Positions 8,124-15,999 of a stretch of DNA of 64,000 bases are shown here, piece after piece. Position 1 is the first letter of the stretch. Each line of letters begins with the position of its first letter. The notes below the pieces were generated by a model. That model worked only from the letters and a program-made list of their open reading frames with translations, was not told the origin of the DNA and did no database searches. Origin of the DNA: Thermogemmatispora sp042408735 (lineage in GTDB: Bacteria; Chloroflexota; Ktedonobacteria; Ktedonobacterales; Ktedonobacteraceae); assembly GCF_042408735.1 (NCBI RefSeq), contig NZ_JBHOQV010000093.1:1-64000 (forward strand). Direction: 5' to 3'. The position numbers were made by a program, and so were the translations under genes.

Positions 8124-11100
8124 TTGCTGCGCAAAGATCGCGTCTTTGAAATCTTGCGCGCCATGTGTGCGGAGGCCGCTGCCGCCCCCGAAGGCACGGC
8201 GCTCAGGCGCAAGCGAGGGTTCAGCGCCGAAGAAGTCGCGGAACGCGCCGCTATCGATCGCACCAACGCCAGCCGTGACCTCAACCAGTTAGCCCAGGAG
8301 GGGAAGGTCGAACGCATTCCGGGCCGCCCCGTCCTATTTGCCGTCAGGAGCCTCTCCCCGCGACCGTCATCGTCGTCGGTCGGGCCACAGCCGGCACGGG
8401 AGTCGCAGCAGGTAGAGGCCGTCCCTCGTCAGCCGGACCTGCCGAAGCTGCTCAGGCCCGAGGCACCCAACAAGCTGCCGGTAGTGGTGGCCTCCATGCA
8501 GAGCGGAGCCGTTGTCACCAGTTTTGAGACGCTGGTCGGCAGCGACGAAGGGCTGAAAGTTGCCATCCAGCAGGCCAAGGCGGCCATGCTCTACCCACCG
8601 CATGGGCTGCACACGCTCATCTGCGGTCCCAGCGGCGTGGGCAAGACCACCTTTGCCCGCCTGATGCACGCCTTTGCCATTGAATTCGGGGCCTTGCCTC
8701 CCAACGCCCCCTTTGTCTCCTTCAACTGCGCCGACTACGCCGGCAATCCCCAACTGCTGATGGCCCACCTCTTTGGTGTGGTGCGCGGCGCCTACACCGG
8801 AGCCGAGCGCGACCGTCCTGGCCTCGTCGAGCAGGCGAACGGCGGCATTCTCTTTCTTGACGAGGTCCATCGCCTTCCGCCCGAGGGGCAGGAGATGCTC
8901 TTCTACCTGATGGACCGCGAGCGCTTCCGTCGCCTGGGAGACGTCGAAGAGCGGCAGGCCAGCATTCTGCTCATCGCCGCCACCACCGAAGACCCCAACG
9001 TCACCCTGCTGCCCACCTTCCGTCGGCGCATCCCCATGCTCATCACCCTGCCTGGTCTGGCCGAGCGCACCATGCAGGAGCGCTACGCCCTCATCCGTGC
9101 CTTCTTCACCACGGAATGCAGCAGCATCGGAGCCAACATCCACGTTGAACCCCAGGTCATCCAGGCCCTGCTGCTCTATGAATGCCCCGGCAACATCGGC
9201 CAGCTACGCACCGACATCCAGCTCCTGTGCGCTCGCGCCTACCTCGACTATCGCACCCACAACCTGAGCGAGCTGCACGTCGACGTCAGCATCCTGCCCG
9301 ACCATGTGCGCCGCGGCCTGCTGCGCACCGCCGAGCTGCAGCGCTCGCTAGAGCCGCTGCTCGATGTCCTCAAGGTCACCCACATCTTCACTCCGACCGG
9401 CCTCAGCCTCGACGTGCTGCCGCACTCGGCGCGCGACCTCTACGAGACCATCAGCCAGGAGGTGCGCGCCCTGCGCCGCAGCGGCCTGACCGACAGTGAG
9501 GTCAACCGCCTGCTGCAGCTCGAGATCCAGCACTACTTCCAGCGCTTTGCTGACGAAGTAACGCGCGCCCGCCAGGAGGCGGCTCCCCATCTGGTCGACG
9601 AGCAGGTGGCCGCCGCCTGCCGCGCCGTCGTCGACTACGCCGCCCAACGACTGGAGCGCGACCTGCCCGAGAAGCTGGCCCTTGTCCTGGCCATGCACGT
9701 CACCAGCACTCTGGAGCACCTGGCCCGTGGTCACCAGGTGCCCGCCTCGGTCATCGAATCCGTCGCCGATACCTATCCGCGCGAATATGAGGTAGCGCGC
9801 GCCGCCCTGAGCCAGCTACGCCATTCGCTCCAGGCTCCTCTGCCCGACAGCGAGGTCGATGTCCTGGCCGTGCTCCTCGCCCATGCCGACAGCCTCCTCA
9901 GCAGCGAGCAGCCGGGCGTCGGCATCGTGGTTGCCGCCCACGGGCGCGGCATCGCGGCAGGGCTGGCCGAGCTGGCCAATACCCTGGTCGGTGTCAGGAC
10001 CGTGCGCTGGGTTGAGCTGTCGCTAGAGCAGTCTCCCGACGAGCTGGTGGCTCAGGTAGCGAGCTGGGTGCGTGTCGCCGATCAGGGAGCCGGCGTTCTA
10101 CTGCTCGTCGACTTTGTCTCTCTGCTCTCGCTGAGCGAGCTGGTTGAGCAGCAGACCGGCGTTCGCGTGCGCACGGTCTCAGACGTCAGCGCGCCGTTAG
10201 TCATCGAGGCGGTACGCCGCGCCCAGCGCTCGCGCGACCTGAGCCTCGACCAACTGGCCGAGAGCCTGACCCTGACGCGCGCCATCAGCAGCCGCAGCGG
10301 GAGTCGCGAGCGCCACACCGAGCCGCTAGCCACCGCCAGCCTGGCCAGCTCCAGCCGCAGGGCTGGGCGCGTGATCCTCTCGGTCTGCCTCACCGGCCTC
10401 GGCAGCGCCGGCAAGATTGCTGAGCTGATCAGCGAAGCGCTGCCCGGCTTGCACGAGCAGGGCATCGATATCCTGTGCATGGACATTACCCTGTCCTACA
10501 AGACACGCGAGGACATCCAGCAGCTTGTTGGTAACCGCCAGGTGATCGCCGTTGTGGGCACCATTAATCCCCATCTGGACGACTATCCCTTTATCCCGCT
10601 GACCGATCTGCTCTTCGGCGACGGCCTGGCCCGCCTGCGCACCCTGCTGGGCGAGACGCTTATCGATCCAGCCCTGTTGCAGGCCGGACGCGAGCAGGGG
10701 CCAGCCTTCACGACGCCGCTGACTCTGCCCCTGGTCAGAGCGATGGGAGCGGACCAGGTCCCCCCAGAGACGCCTGCTGGTAACGGCGACGGCCATGGGG
10801 CTTCTCCCGGCCAGGTTCAGCTTTTCTCGCGCCGCGCCGACCTCGTGCGCCAGCTCACAGAGACGCTCAGCCAGCGCATGGTTTTCCTCAATCCTGCGCG
10901 CGTCATGCCGCTGCTCGACCGCATGATCGAGCTGATCGAAGTCGAGGTCGGAGAGAATTTTCCGATGGAGGTCCTGGCCGGGCTGATGCTTCACCTGGCC
11001 TGCATTCTGGAGCGAGGCATTCCCTATAAAGGGATGCTGGTCAGCGAGTCAGTACGCCGCCTGGTCGAACAGCAATTTGCGCGCGACCTCTCGATCTGCC

Positions 11101-11213
11101 GTCATGCTCTACAGTTGCTCGGCGAGCAGGTAGGGCGCTTCCTCCCCGACGAAGAAGCCTACAACATTGTCTGTATCCTGCGCCAGCTCGATATTTTCGC
11201 CGCTCGCTCCTGA
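8124..11213 (+). CDS. LevR-type sigma-54-dependent PTS regulator (HTH-AAA+-PRD-EIIA-EIIB-PRD)
   Basis: TTG start with AGGAAG 7 bases upstream. Domains in the 1029 residues: winged-helix DNA binding (about 1-75); AAA+ sigma-54 activator domain with Walker A GPSGVGKTT near 168, the sigma-54 contact loop as GAYTGA near 222 (usual form GAFTGA) and Walker B GGILFLDEVH near 240; a first PTS regulation domain (about 450-560); a mannose-type EIIA domain with the phosphorylatable His in VVAAHG near 605; an EIIB-like domain with a Cys in SVCLTG near 752; a second PRD (about 900-1029). LevR proteins open sigma-54 promoters of PTS operons according to sugar and PTS phosphorylation. The PTS genes directly downstream, preceded by a -24/-12 promoter, are the obvious target. 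Confidence 0.92.
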   Translation: MLRKDRVFEILRAMCAEAAAAPEGTALRRKRGFSAEEVAERAAIDRTNASRDLNQLAQEGKVERIPGRPVLFAVRSLSPRPSSSSVGPQPARESQQVEAVPRQPDLPKLLRPEAPNKLPVVVASMQSGAVVTSFETLVGSDEGLKVAIQQAKAAMLYPPHGLHTLICGPSGVGKTTFARLMHAFAIEFGALPPNAPFVSFNCADYAGNPQLLMAHLFGVVRGAYTGAERDRPGLVEQANGGILFLDEVHRLPPEGQEMLFYLMDRERFRRLGDVEERQASILLIAATTEDPNVTLLPTFRRRIPMLITLPGLAERTMQERYALIRAFFTTECSSIGANIHVEPQVIQALLLYECPGNIGQLRTDIQLLCARAYLDYRTHNLSELHVDVSILPDHVRRGLLRTAELQRSLEPLLDVLKVTHIFTPTGLSLDVLPHSARDLYETISQEVRALRRSGLTDSEVNRLLQLEIQHYFQRFADEVTRARQEAAPHLVDEQVAAACRAVVDYAAQRLERDLPEKLALVLAMHVTSTLEHLARGHQVPASVIESVADTYPREYEVARAALSQLRHSLQAPLPDSEVDVLAVLLAHADSLLSSEQPGVGIVVAAHGRGIAAGLAELANTLVGVRTVRWVELSLEQSPDELVAQVASWVRVADQGAGVLLLVDFVSLLSLSELVEQQTGVRVRTVSDVSAPLVIEAVRRAQRSRDLSLDQLAESLTLTRAISSRSGSRERHTEPLATASLASSSRRAGRVILSVCLTGLGSAGKIAELISEALPGLHEQGIDILCMDITLSYKTREDIQQLVGNRQVIAVVGTINPHLDDYPFIPLTDLLFGDGLARLRTLLGETLIDPALLQAGREQGPAFTTPLTLPLVRAMGADQVPPETPAGNGDGHGASPGQVQLFSRRADLVRQLTETLSQRMVFLNPARVMPLLDRMIELIEVEVGENFPMEVLAGLMLHLACILERGIPYKGMLVSESVRRLVEQQFARDLSICRHALQLLGEQVGRFLPDEEAYNIVCILRQLDIFAARS

Positions 11214-11314
11214 CTTCTGCCTTCATCCCCTCACCCAGTCAGCCTGGCAGGAGGGCGAACCTGCCGGGCGGCCAGTGTGCAGGGCGGGCCTGCGCCATCT
11301 CCCCTGGAGCTACG

Positions 11315-11320
11315 TATAAT
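11315..11320 (+). promoter_or_regulatory. Isolated TATAAT hexamer in the gap between levR-like gene and PTS genes
   Basis: TATAAT occurs at this site about 100 bp after the regulator gene but no recognisable -35 box stands 16-18 bp upstream. It is listed as a weak alternative to the much better sigma-54 promoter at 11566. Confidence 0.2.
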
Positions 11321-11565
11321 AAGGGCAAAAGGGAGTAGAGTGCCAGGCGTCCTTAGTTAAGCAAGCGAGAGAAGGGAGCCAGGGGCGTGCCCGTGGCCGG
11401 TGGACCAGGCAGGCGGAGCAGCCGGGTTCTCCGCCAGCAAGCAGCGATGCAGGCCAGGGTGGCCCAATGTGAGGCAGCGCCAGCCTCCCGTCAGCCCACC
11501 CACCGCCTCCAGCCAGCAGGCAGGCGAGCCGCCCCACGAGTGTGCTATCTGTGCTACACAGATTT

Positions 11566-11582
11566 CTGGCATAGTTCTTGCA
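11566..11582 (+). promoter_or_regulatory. Sigma-54 (-24/-12) promoter of the PTS operon
   Basis: CTGGCATAGTTCTTGCA matches the sigma-54 consensus YTGGCAYR-N4-TTGCW: GG at 11568-11569 and GC at 11580-11581 are exactly 10 bp apart. Transcription would begin near 11593, leaving a leader of about 115 bases before the EIIB start. A direct repeat TGTGCTA at 11541 and 11551 stands just upstream and may be an activator half-site. It fits the LevR-type activator encoded upstream. A sigma-54 gene itself is not in the window. Confidence 0.8.
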
Positions 11583-11707
11583 AGTAGAGAAGAGTGACCC
11601 CGCAGCGCGGTGGTAGGTCTCCGGGTTGGCCGCCCGACCAGCCTGCTTGAAGAGAGGGAGCTGGAAGGAGAGAACCGGCTACCAGCGTGCGGCGGGAAGG
11701 AGCGAGC

Positions 11708-12040
11708 ATGATCCGAGTCCTGATTGTCTGCAGCTGGGGCATGTCCACCAGCCTGCTGGTGGAAAGCATGCTCGAAGCGGCAGCGGCACGTAACTACACA
11801 CTCAGCGTTGAGGCTTTGAGCGCCGGGGAATACATGGACCGGCTAGACGAGTGCGACGTAGTGCTCATCGCTCCGCAGATTCGCCATCTGCGCAAGAGCA
11901 TCGAGAAGCTGGCGCAGGAAGCCGGCAAGCCTGTGGCATTGATCGAGCCATTTCACTATGCGACGATGAACGGCGAGGCCGTGCTGGAGCAAGTGCTCTT
12001 GCTCCTGCAAGAGATGCAGGAAGGTCAGGCACAGCCATGA
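11708..12040 (+). CDS. PTS lactose/cellobiose-family EIIB component
   Basis: This 110-residue cytosolic protein carries the phosphorylation-site Cys8 in VLIVCSWGMSTS, the typical P-loop of cellobiose-class EIIB. The fold pattern (VLIAPQIRHL in the middle) also fits. It passes phosphate from EIIA to sugar bound by EIIC. ATG 11708 is preferred to an in-frame GTG at 11687 because GGAAGGAG stands directly before it. It is translationally coupled to the EIIC gene by an ATGA overlap. No EIIA, HPr or EI gene lies nearby. Confidence 0.93.
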   Translation: MIRVLIVCSWGMSTSLLVESMLEAAAARNYTLSVEALSAGEYMDRLDECDVVLIAPQIRHLRKSIEKLAQEAGKPVALIEPFHYATMNGEAVLEQVLLLLQEMQEGQAQP

Positions 12041-13434
12041 ACGCGATGATCGAGAAGAGCAGCGCCTGGTTCGAGCGCTATCTGGTACCGCCGCTGAGCG
12101 CGCTAGCCAGCAACATCTACCTGCAGGCGATTCGCGACGCCTTCATTATCTTCACGCTCCCGCTCATCATTGCGGGCAGCATCTTTCTGATCATCGCCAA
12201 TCCACCCATTCCGGCCTTTGCCCAATTTCTGCAGGCCCATCCTGGCATTCAGAACGCCATTTTGGTGCCCTTCAACCTTTCCTTTGGGCTAATGGCCCTC
12301 TTCCTGGCCTTCGGCGTCGCCTACAGCGTCGCCCAGTATCGGCGCACCGAGCCGGTTCAGCCGGGCGTGCTGGCGATGGTGCTCTTCCTGGTGGCCAGCA
12401 TCCCTGTGACCAACCTCAACAGCCTGACGCTGGGCACCATTCTGCCCTACCTCGGCGGTCAGGGTCTGCTCATCGCCATCCTGATCGGCATCCTCACCAG
12501 CGAGGTCATGCGCTGGTTCCGCAGCTCCCGCTTCACCATTCGCCTGCCGAAGAGCGTGCCCGCCAACGTCAAGCGCGCCTTCGAGGCCCTGGTGCCCGCC
12601 GTGCTTTTGATCACGGCCATCTGGCTGCTCGAATGGTTCGTCAGCTCGCATACGGTGACGACCACCGATAGCAGCGGGCATCGCGCGACGCTGCAGTTAA
12701 CGCTGCCGATCCTGCTGATGAAGGTCTTTGAGCCGCTGGTGGTGGTGCAGGACAGCTATCCGGCAGCTCTACTGGAGATCATCCTGATGATGCTGCTCTG
12801 GTCGGTGGGTATCCACGGCATGAACATCGTGACGGCCATCGCGGCCCCGTTCTGGTTCAGCACGCTGGCCGCCAATGCCGCCGCCGGTCCGGCCCACGCC
12901 CACGGCATCGTTACCGAGCCGTTCTTCCATATTTTCGCTCACCTGGGCGGCTCAGGCGCCACCTGGCCGCTGGTGATCTACATGCTACGCTCGCGCTCGG
13001 CCCAGTTGCGCACCGTTGGCAAGGTGGCCCTGGGTCCGGCGATTTTCAATATCAACGAGCCGGTCACGTTCGGGGTTCCAATGGCGCTCAACCCGCTGAT
13101 GATGATCCCCTTCGTGCTGGTTCCCGTCACCATCGTCACCATCAATTACCTGGCCTTCTCTTTCGGCCTGGTCCATGTGCCGATGGTGATGCAGCCCTTC
13201 ACCGTTCCCGTCGGGATCAGCGGGTTCGTGGCTACCGGAGGCGACATTCGCGGCAGCCTCCTGCAGTTCTTCGACCTCGCTGTTTCCGCTGTACTCTACT
13301 ATCCATTCTTTAAAGCCTGGGAACGCATCTTGATCGCCCGCGAGGAGGCGGCTGCTCGCAGCGAGAGCGAGCGCGCCGCTGCGCCCGCCGCCACCGCGGC
13401 CAGCGGAGCCCGGCGCAGCGCGCTGAGCCGCTAA
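12037..13434 (+). CDS. PTS lactose/cellobiose-family EIIC permease
   Basis: 465 residues with about ten hydrophobic segments, starting MNAMIEKSSAWFERYLVPPLSALASN, which is the usual amphipathic beginning of cellobiose/diacetylchitobiose EIIC proteins. Conserved features include NIYLQAIRDAF near the N-terminus, a GIHG loop, and the FNINEPVTFGVP motif that forms part of the sugar site. It transports and phosphorylates a beta-disaccharide together with the preceding EIIB. The ATG overlaps the EIIB stop (ATGA). The C-terminus ends in a charged Ala-rich tail. Substrate cannot be fixed from sequence. Confidence 0.93.
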   Translation: MNAMIEKSSAWFERYLVPPLSALASNIYLQAIRDAFIIFTLPLIIAGSIFLIIANPPIPAFAQFLQAHPGIQNAILVPFNLSFGLMALFLAFGVAYSVAQYRRTEPVQPGVLAMVLFLVASIPVTNLNSLTLGTILPYLGGQGLLIAILIGILTSEVMRWFRSSRFTIRLPKSVPANVKRAFEALVPAVLLITAIWLLEWFVSSHTVTTTDSSGHRATLQLTLPILLMKVFEPLVVVQDSYPAALLEIILMMLLWSVGIHGMNIVTAIAAPFWFSTLAANAAAGPAHAHGIVTEPFFHIFAHLGGSGATWPLVIYMLRSRSAQLRTVGKVALGPAIFNINEPVTFGVPMALNPLMMIPFVLVPVTIVTINYLAFSFGLVHVPMVMQPFTVPVGISGFVATGGDIRGSLLQFFDLAVSAVLYYPFFKAWERILIAREEAAARSESERAAAPAATAASGARRSALSR

Positions 13435-13539
13435 CGCCAGCGGCAGCAGCGCGCTTCCCAGCGTGGCGAGATGAAAGGAGGTCGGTTGTCTCTCTCCTGC
13501 GCTCTCGCTGGAGACGTATGAGCACACAAACGGACAAAC

Positions 13540-13566
13540 GCATGAGCATCACCAATGTGCTCATGC
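13540..13566. promoter_or_regulatory. 27-bp inverted repeat upstream of the xylose-type transporter, candidate operator
   Basis: Perfect 9-bp arms GCATGAGCA (13540-13548) and TGCTCATGC (13558-13566) are separated by 9 bases. A further half-site ATGAGCA occurs at 13518-13524. The arrangement suggests a dimeric repressor site about 230 bp before the substrate-binding protein gene; an RNA hairpin is also possible. No regulator gene sits beside this operon. Confidence 0.5.
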
Positions 13567-13794
13567 CCACGGTTCGCCGCCGCCCTCGAGTGGTCCGGCA
13601 GGCAGGACCGTGGAAGCAGCCGACGCCGGCTCCATCCACCTACCCCCTTGGGGGTTGGGGGGAGTCATTTGCAGAGAGGCAGGCCGCTCAGGTCAGCAAG
13701 CACTCCGCCGGGCCGGACCTGTCTCGCGACCGGGGCAATGAATGCTACAGATCTCATGGCATTGAGTTCTCTACGAAAGGATAGGGTGCGAACA

Positions 13795-14910
13795 ATGCAG
13801 TTATTTACACGGCAAGGTCGATTGGTAGCTGTGGCAATCGCTCTGCTGCTCTCTTTCGTGCTGGCCGCCTGTGGCAGCGGCGGCGGCGGGAGCAATACGA
13901 CGACCGCCGGCGGCAACAATGGCAAGGGATGTATGAAGATCGGCATCCTGCTGCCGGAGACCGCCACCTCAGAGCGCTGGGATGCCAAGGATAAGCCGGC
14001 CCTGATTAACGGCATCAAGGCTGCCCTCCCCGGGGCGACCGTTGACTACAACAACGCCGAGGGCAATAAGGACGAGCAGCTCAATCAGGCCGAGGCCGAC
14101 CTGACACGCGGCGACTGCATCCTGGTGGTAGGTGCTGTCGATAGCGATGCCGCAGCCGCCATCGTGCTTAAGGCCAAGCAGCAGGGGGTTCCGGTCATCG
14201 CCTACGACCGTCTGATCCAGTCCAAGGATCTCTCTTACTACGTCTCCTTTGACAACGTGCGCGTCGGCTACCTGCAGGGCCAGTACATCGTCCAGCATCA
14301 TCATAAGGGCGACCGCGTGGTGATGATCAACGGCTCGCAGACCGACAACAATGCCATCCTCTTCCGCCAGGGCGCGCACCAGGCCCTTGATCCGCTCTTC
14401 CAGAGTGGCGAGTTGAAGCTGGTCTATGAGACCTACACGCCTGGCTGGGACAACGATACGGCACGCACCGAGATGGATCAGGCCCTGACGGCCAACCAGA
14501 ACAACATCCAGATCGCCTATGTGGCTAACGACGGTATGGCCAACTCGGTCATCGCCGCCCTCAAGGCCCAGCATCTCGACAAGAAGGTCCTGGTCACTGG
14601 CCAGGATGCGACCGTCGCCGGCATCCAGAACATTCTGACCGGCGAGCAGGCCATGACGGTCTACAAGGCCATCACCAAGGAGGCCAACGCCACCGCTCAG
14701 CTTGTGGCGGCGATCAGCAAGGGCCAGGATACCTCTTCTCTGGTCAACGGCCAGACCAAGACCAAGGACGGCGGCAACATTCCGTCGGTTCTGGAGACCC
14801 CGGTTGCCGTCGATAAGTCCAACATCGCTTCAACGGTTCTGGCCGACGGCTTCGTCACCAAAGAGCAGATCTGTCAGGGCCTCCCGGCTGGCACCGGCGG
14901 CATCTGCTAG
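13795..14910 (+). CDS. Sugar ABC transporter substrate-binding lipoprotein (xylose type)
   Basis: 371 residues. The N-terminus is a lipoprotein signal: MQLFTRQGRL, a hydrophobic core and the lipobox LAAC with Cys26, followed by a Gly/Asn/Thr linker. The mature part is a type I periplasmic-binding fold (KIGILLPETATSERWD, DQALTANQNNIQIAYVANDGMA, VLVTGQDATVAGIQNI), closest in style to XylF-like D-xylose binders. It delivers sugar to the permease encoded downstream. AAAGGA lies 13 bases before this ATG but 4 before an in-frame GTG at 13786, which is a possible alternative start. It is followed by the ATPase and permease genes after 249 bp. Confidence 0.92.
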   Translation: MQLFTRQGRLVAVAIALLLSFVLAACGSGGGGSNTTTAGGNNGKGCMKIGILLPETATSERWDAKDKPALINGIKAALPGATVDYNNAEGNKDEQLNQAEADLTRGDCILVVGAVDSDAAAAIVLKAKQQGVPVIAYDRLIQSKDLSYYVSFDNVRVGYLQGQYIVQHHHKGDRVVMINGSQTDNNAILFRQGAHQALDPLFQSGELKLVYETYTPGWDNDTARTEMDQALTANQNNIQIAYVANDGMANSVIAALKAQHLDKKVLVTGQDATVAGIQNILTGEQAMTVYKAITKEANATAQLVAAISKGQDTSSLVNGQTKTKDGGNIPSVLETPVAVDKSNIASTVLADGFVTKEQICQGLPAGTGGIC

Positions 14911-14962
14911 CGTTTCCCTTTCCCTGGTTGCCTGCCTGCCGCTGGTTCCGGCTGCCAGCGTC

Positions 14963-14979
14963 CTGCTATATAATAGCAG
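14963..14979. promoter_or_regulatory. Palindrome CTGCTAT-ATA-ATAGCAG containing TATAAT, between binding-protein and ATPase genes
   Basis: Seven-base arms flank three bases, and a TATAAT (14969-14974) lies inside the palindrome. This could be an internal promoter overlapped by an operator, or an RNA hairpin that keeps binding-protein mRNA more abundant than the rest of the operon. No good -35 box was found at the right distance. Confidence 0.4.
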
Positions 14980-15159
14980 TACAGACGGAGACAGATCTGA
15001 ATCACCGGCAGGCGAAACGGGCATGATCACCAGCTCATCGGCGAGCAGGGGTGTCTACCCCGCCCGGCAGTTGGCCACGCGGGCCATCCGGTCCCTTTGC
15101 CTCCTCGGTGCTCGCCGATGAGCCGCGTGTGTGACTAGTTCACTCATTGTGGAGGCCAC

Positions 15160-15999
15160 ATGGCAGATAGTTCTATCAGCACGCCGACAGTTTCTGCGGC
15201 GCCCGGCCAGACGGGCGTGGCCGAGCCACGTCTGCGCCTGACCGGTATCAGTAAAGCCTTCGGGGCCGTGCAGGCCCTCTCGAATGTCGACTTCGAGGTC
15301 TACGCCGGCGAGGTTGTCGGCCTGGTGGGCGACAATGGCGCCGGCAAATCGACGTTGGTCAAGATTATCTCGGGCGTCGAACAGGCCGACAGCGGCGAGA
15401 TCTTCCTGGAGGGGGCGCCGGTCAAGATCACTGGCCCCAGCGTGGCGACCCGCCTGGGCATCGAGACGGTCTATCAGGACCTGGCCCTCTGCGATAATCT
15501 CGACGTGGTCGCCAATCTTTTCCTTGGACACGAGGAGCTGGATCTCTGGCCCGTCCTCTCGGAGGTTGAGATGGAGCGCCAGGCCCTGCGCGTGCTGAGC
15601 GTCCTCGATGTCAAGATTCCTTCGGTGCGCGTGCCGGTCTCGCTCCTCTCCGGCGGCCAGCGCCAGTCGATCGCGGTCGCCAAGACCATCCTGCGTCAGG
15701 CGCGCGTGGTGCTCCTGGATGAGCCGACGGCAGCTCTGGGTGTGGCCCAGACGCGCCAGGTGCTCAATCTGATTAAGCGCCTGCGCGAGCAGGGCCTGGC
15801 CGTGGTGGTGATTTCGCATAACCTGGCCGATGTCTTCGAGGTGGTGGACCGCGTGATTGTCCTGCGCCTGGGCCGACGCGTGGCTACCTTCGATGTGAAG
15901 TCGGCAACCCCCGAGCGCGTCGTAGCCGCTATCACCGGCGCGGAGTTTGGTGCTGAGGTGGACGCGAATGGCTCGAATGGAGGAGGTTCACAGTCATGA
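15160..15999 (+). CDS. Sugar ABC transporter ATP-binding protein (single NBD)
   Basis: 279 residues with all ATPase motifs: Walker A GDNGAGKST near 59-67, a Q-loop in TVYQDLAL, signature LSGGQRQS, Walker B VVLLDEP and the switch His in VVISHNL. It has one nucleotide-binding domain, unlike the usual two-domain XylG/RbsA, so it is expected to act as a homodimer with the permease. GGAGG precedes the ATG. Its stop overlaps the permease start (ATGA), so the two are translated together. The N-terminal 25 residues are a Pro/Ala-rich extension without a known role. Confidence 0.94.
   Translation: MADSSISTPTVSAAPGQTGVAEPRLRLTGISKAFGAVQALSNVDFEVYAGEVVGLVGDNGAGKSTLVKIISGVEQADSGEIFLEGAPVKITGPSVATRLGIETVYQDLALCDNLDVVANLFLGHEELDLWPVLSEVEMERQALRVLSVLDVKIPSVRVPVSLLSGGQRQSIAVAKTILRQARVVLLDEPTAALGVAQTRQVLNLIKRLREQGLAVVVISHNLADVFEVVDRVIVLRLGRRVATFDVKSATPERVVAAITGAEFGAEVDANGSNGGGSQS

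Noticed and set aside
11851..12036. 62-codon in-frame extension of the EIIC gene into EIIB
   Set aside because: The ATGA overlap at 12037 with a ribosome site upstream and the typical EIIC N-terminus fix the start there.
13555..13794. 80-codon in-frame extension of the xylose-type binding protein
   Set aside because: It would place the lipoprotein signal far inside the protein and covers the inverted-repeat operator.
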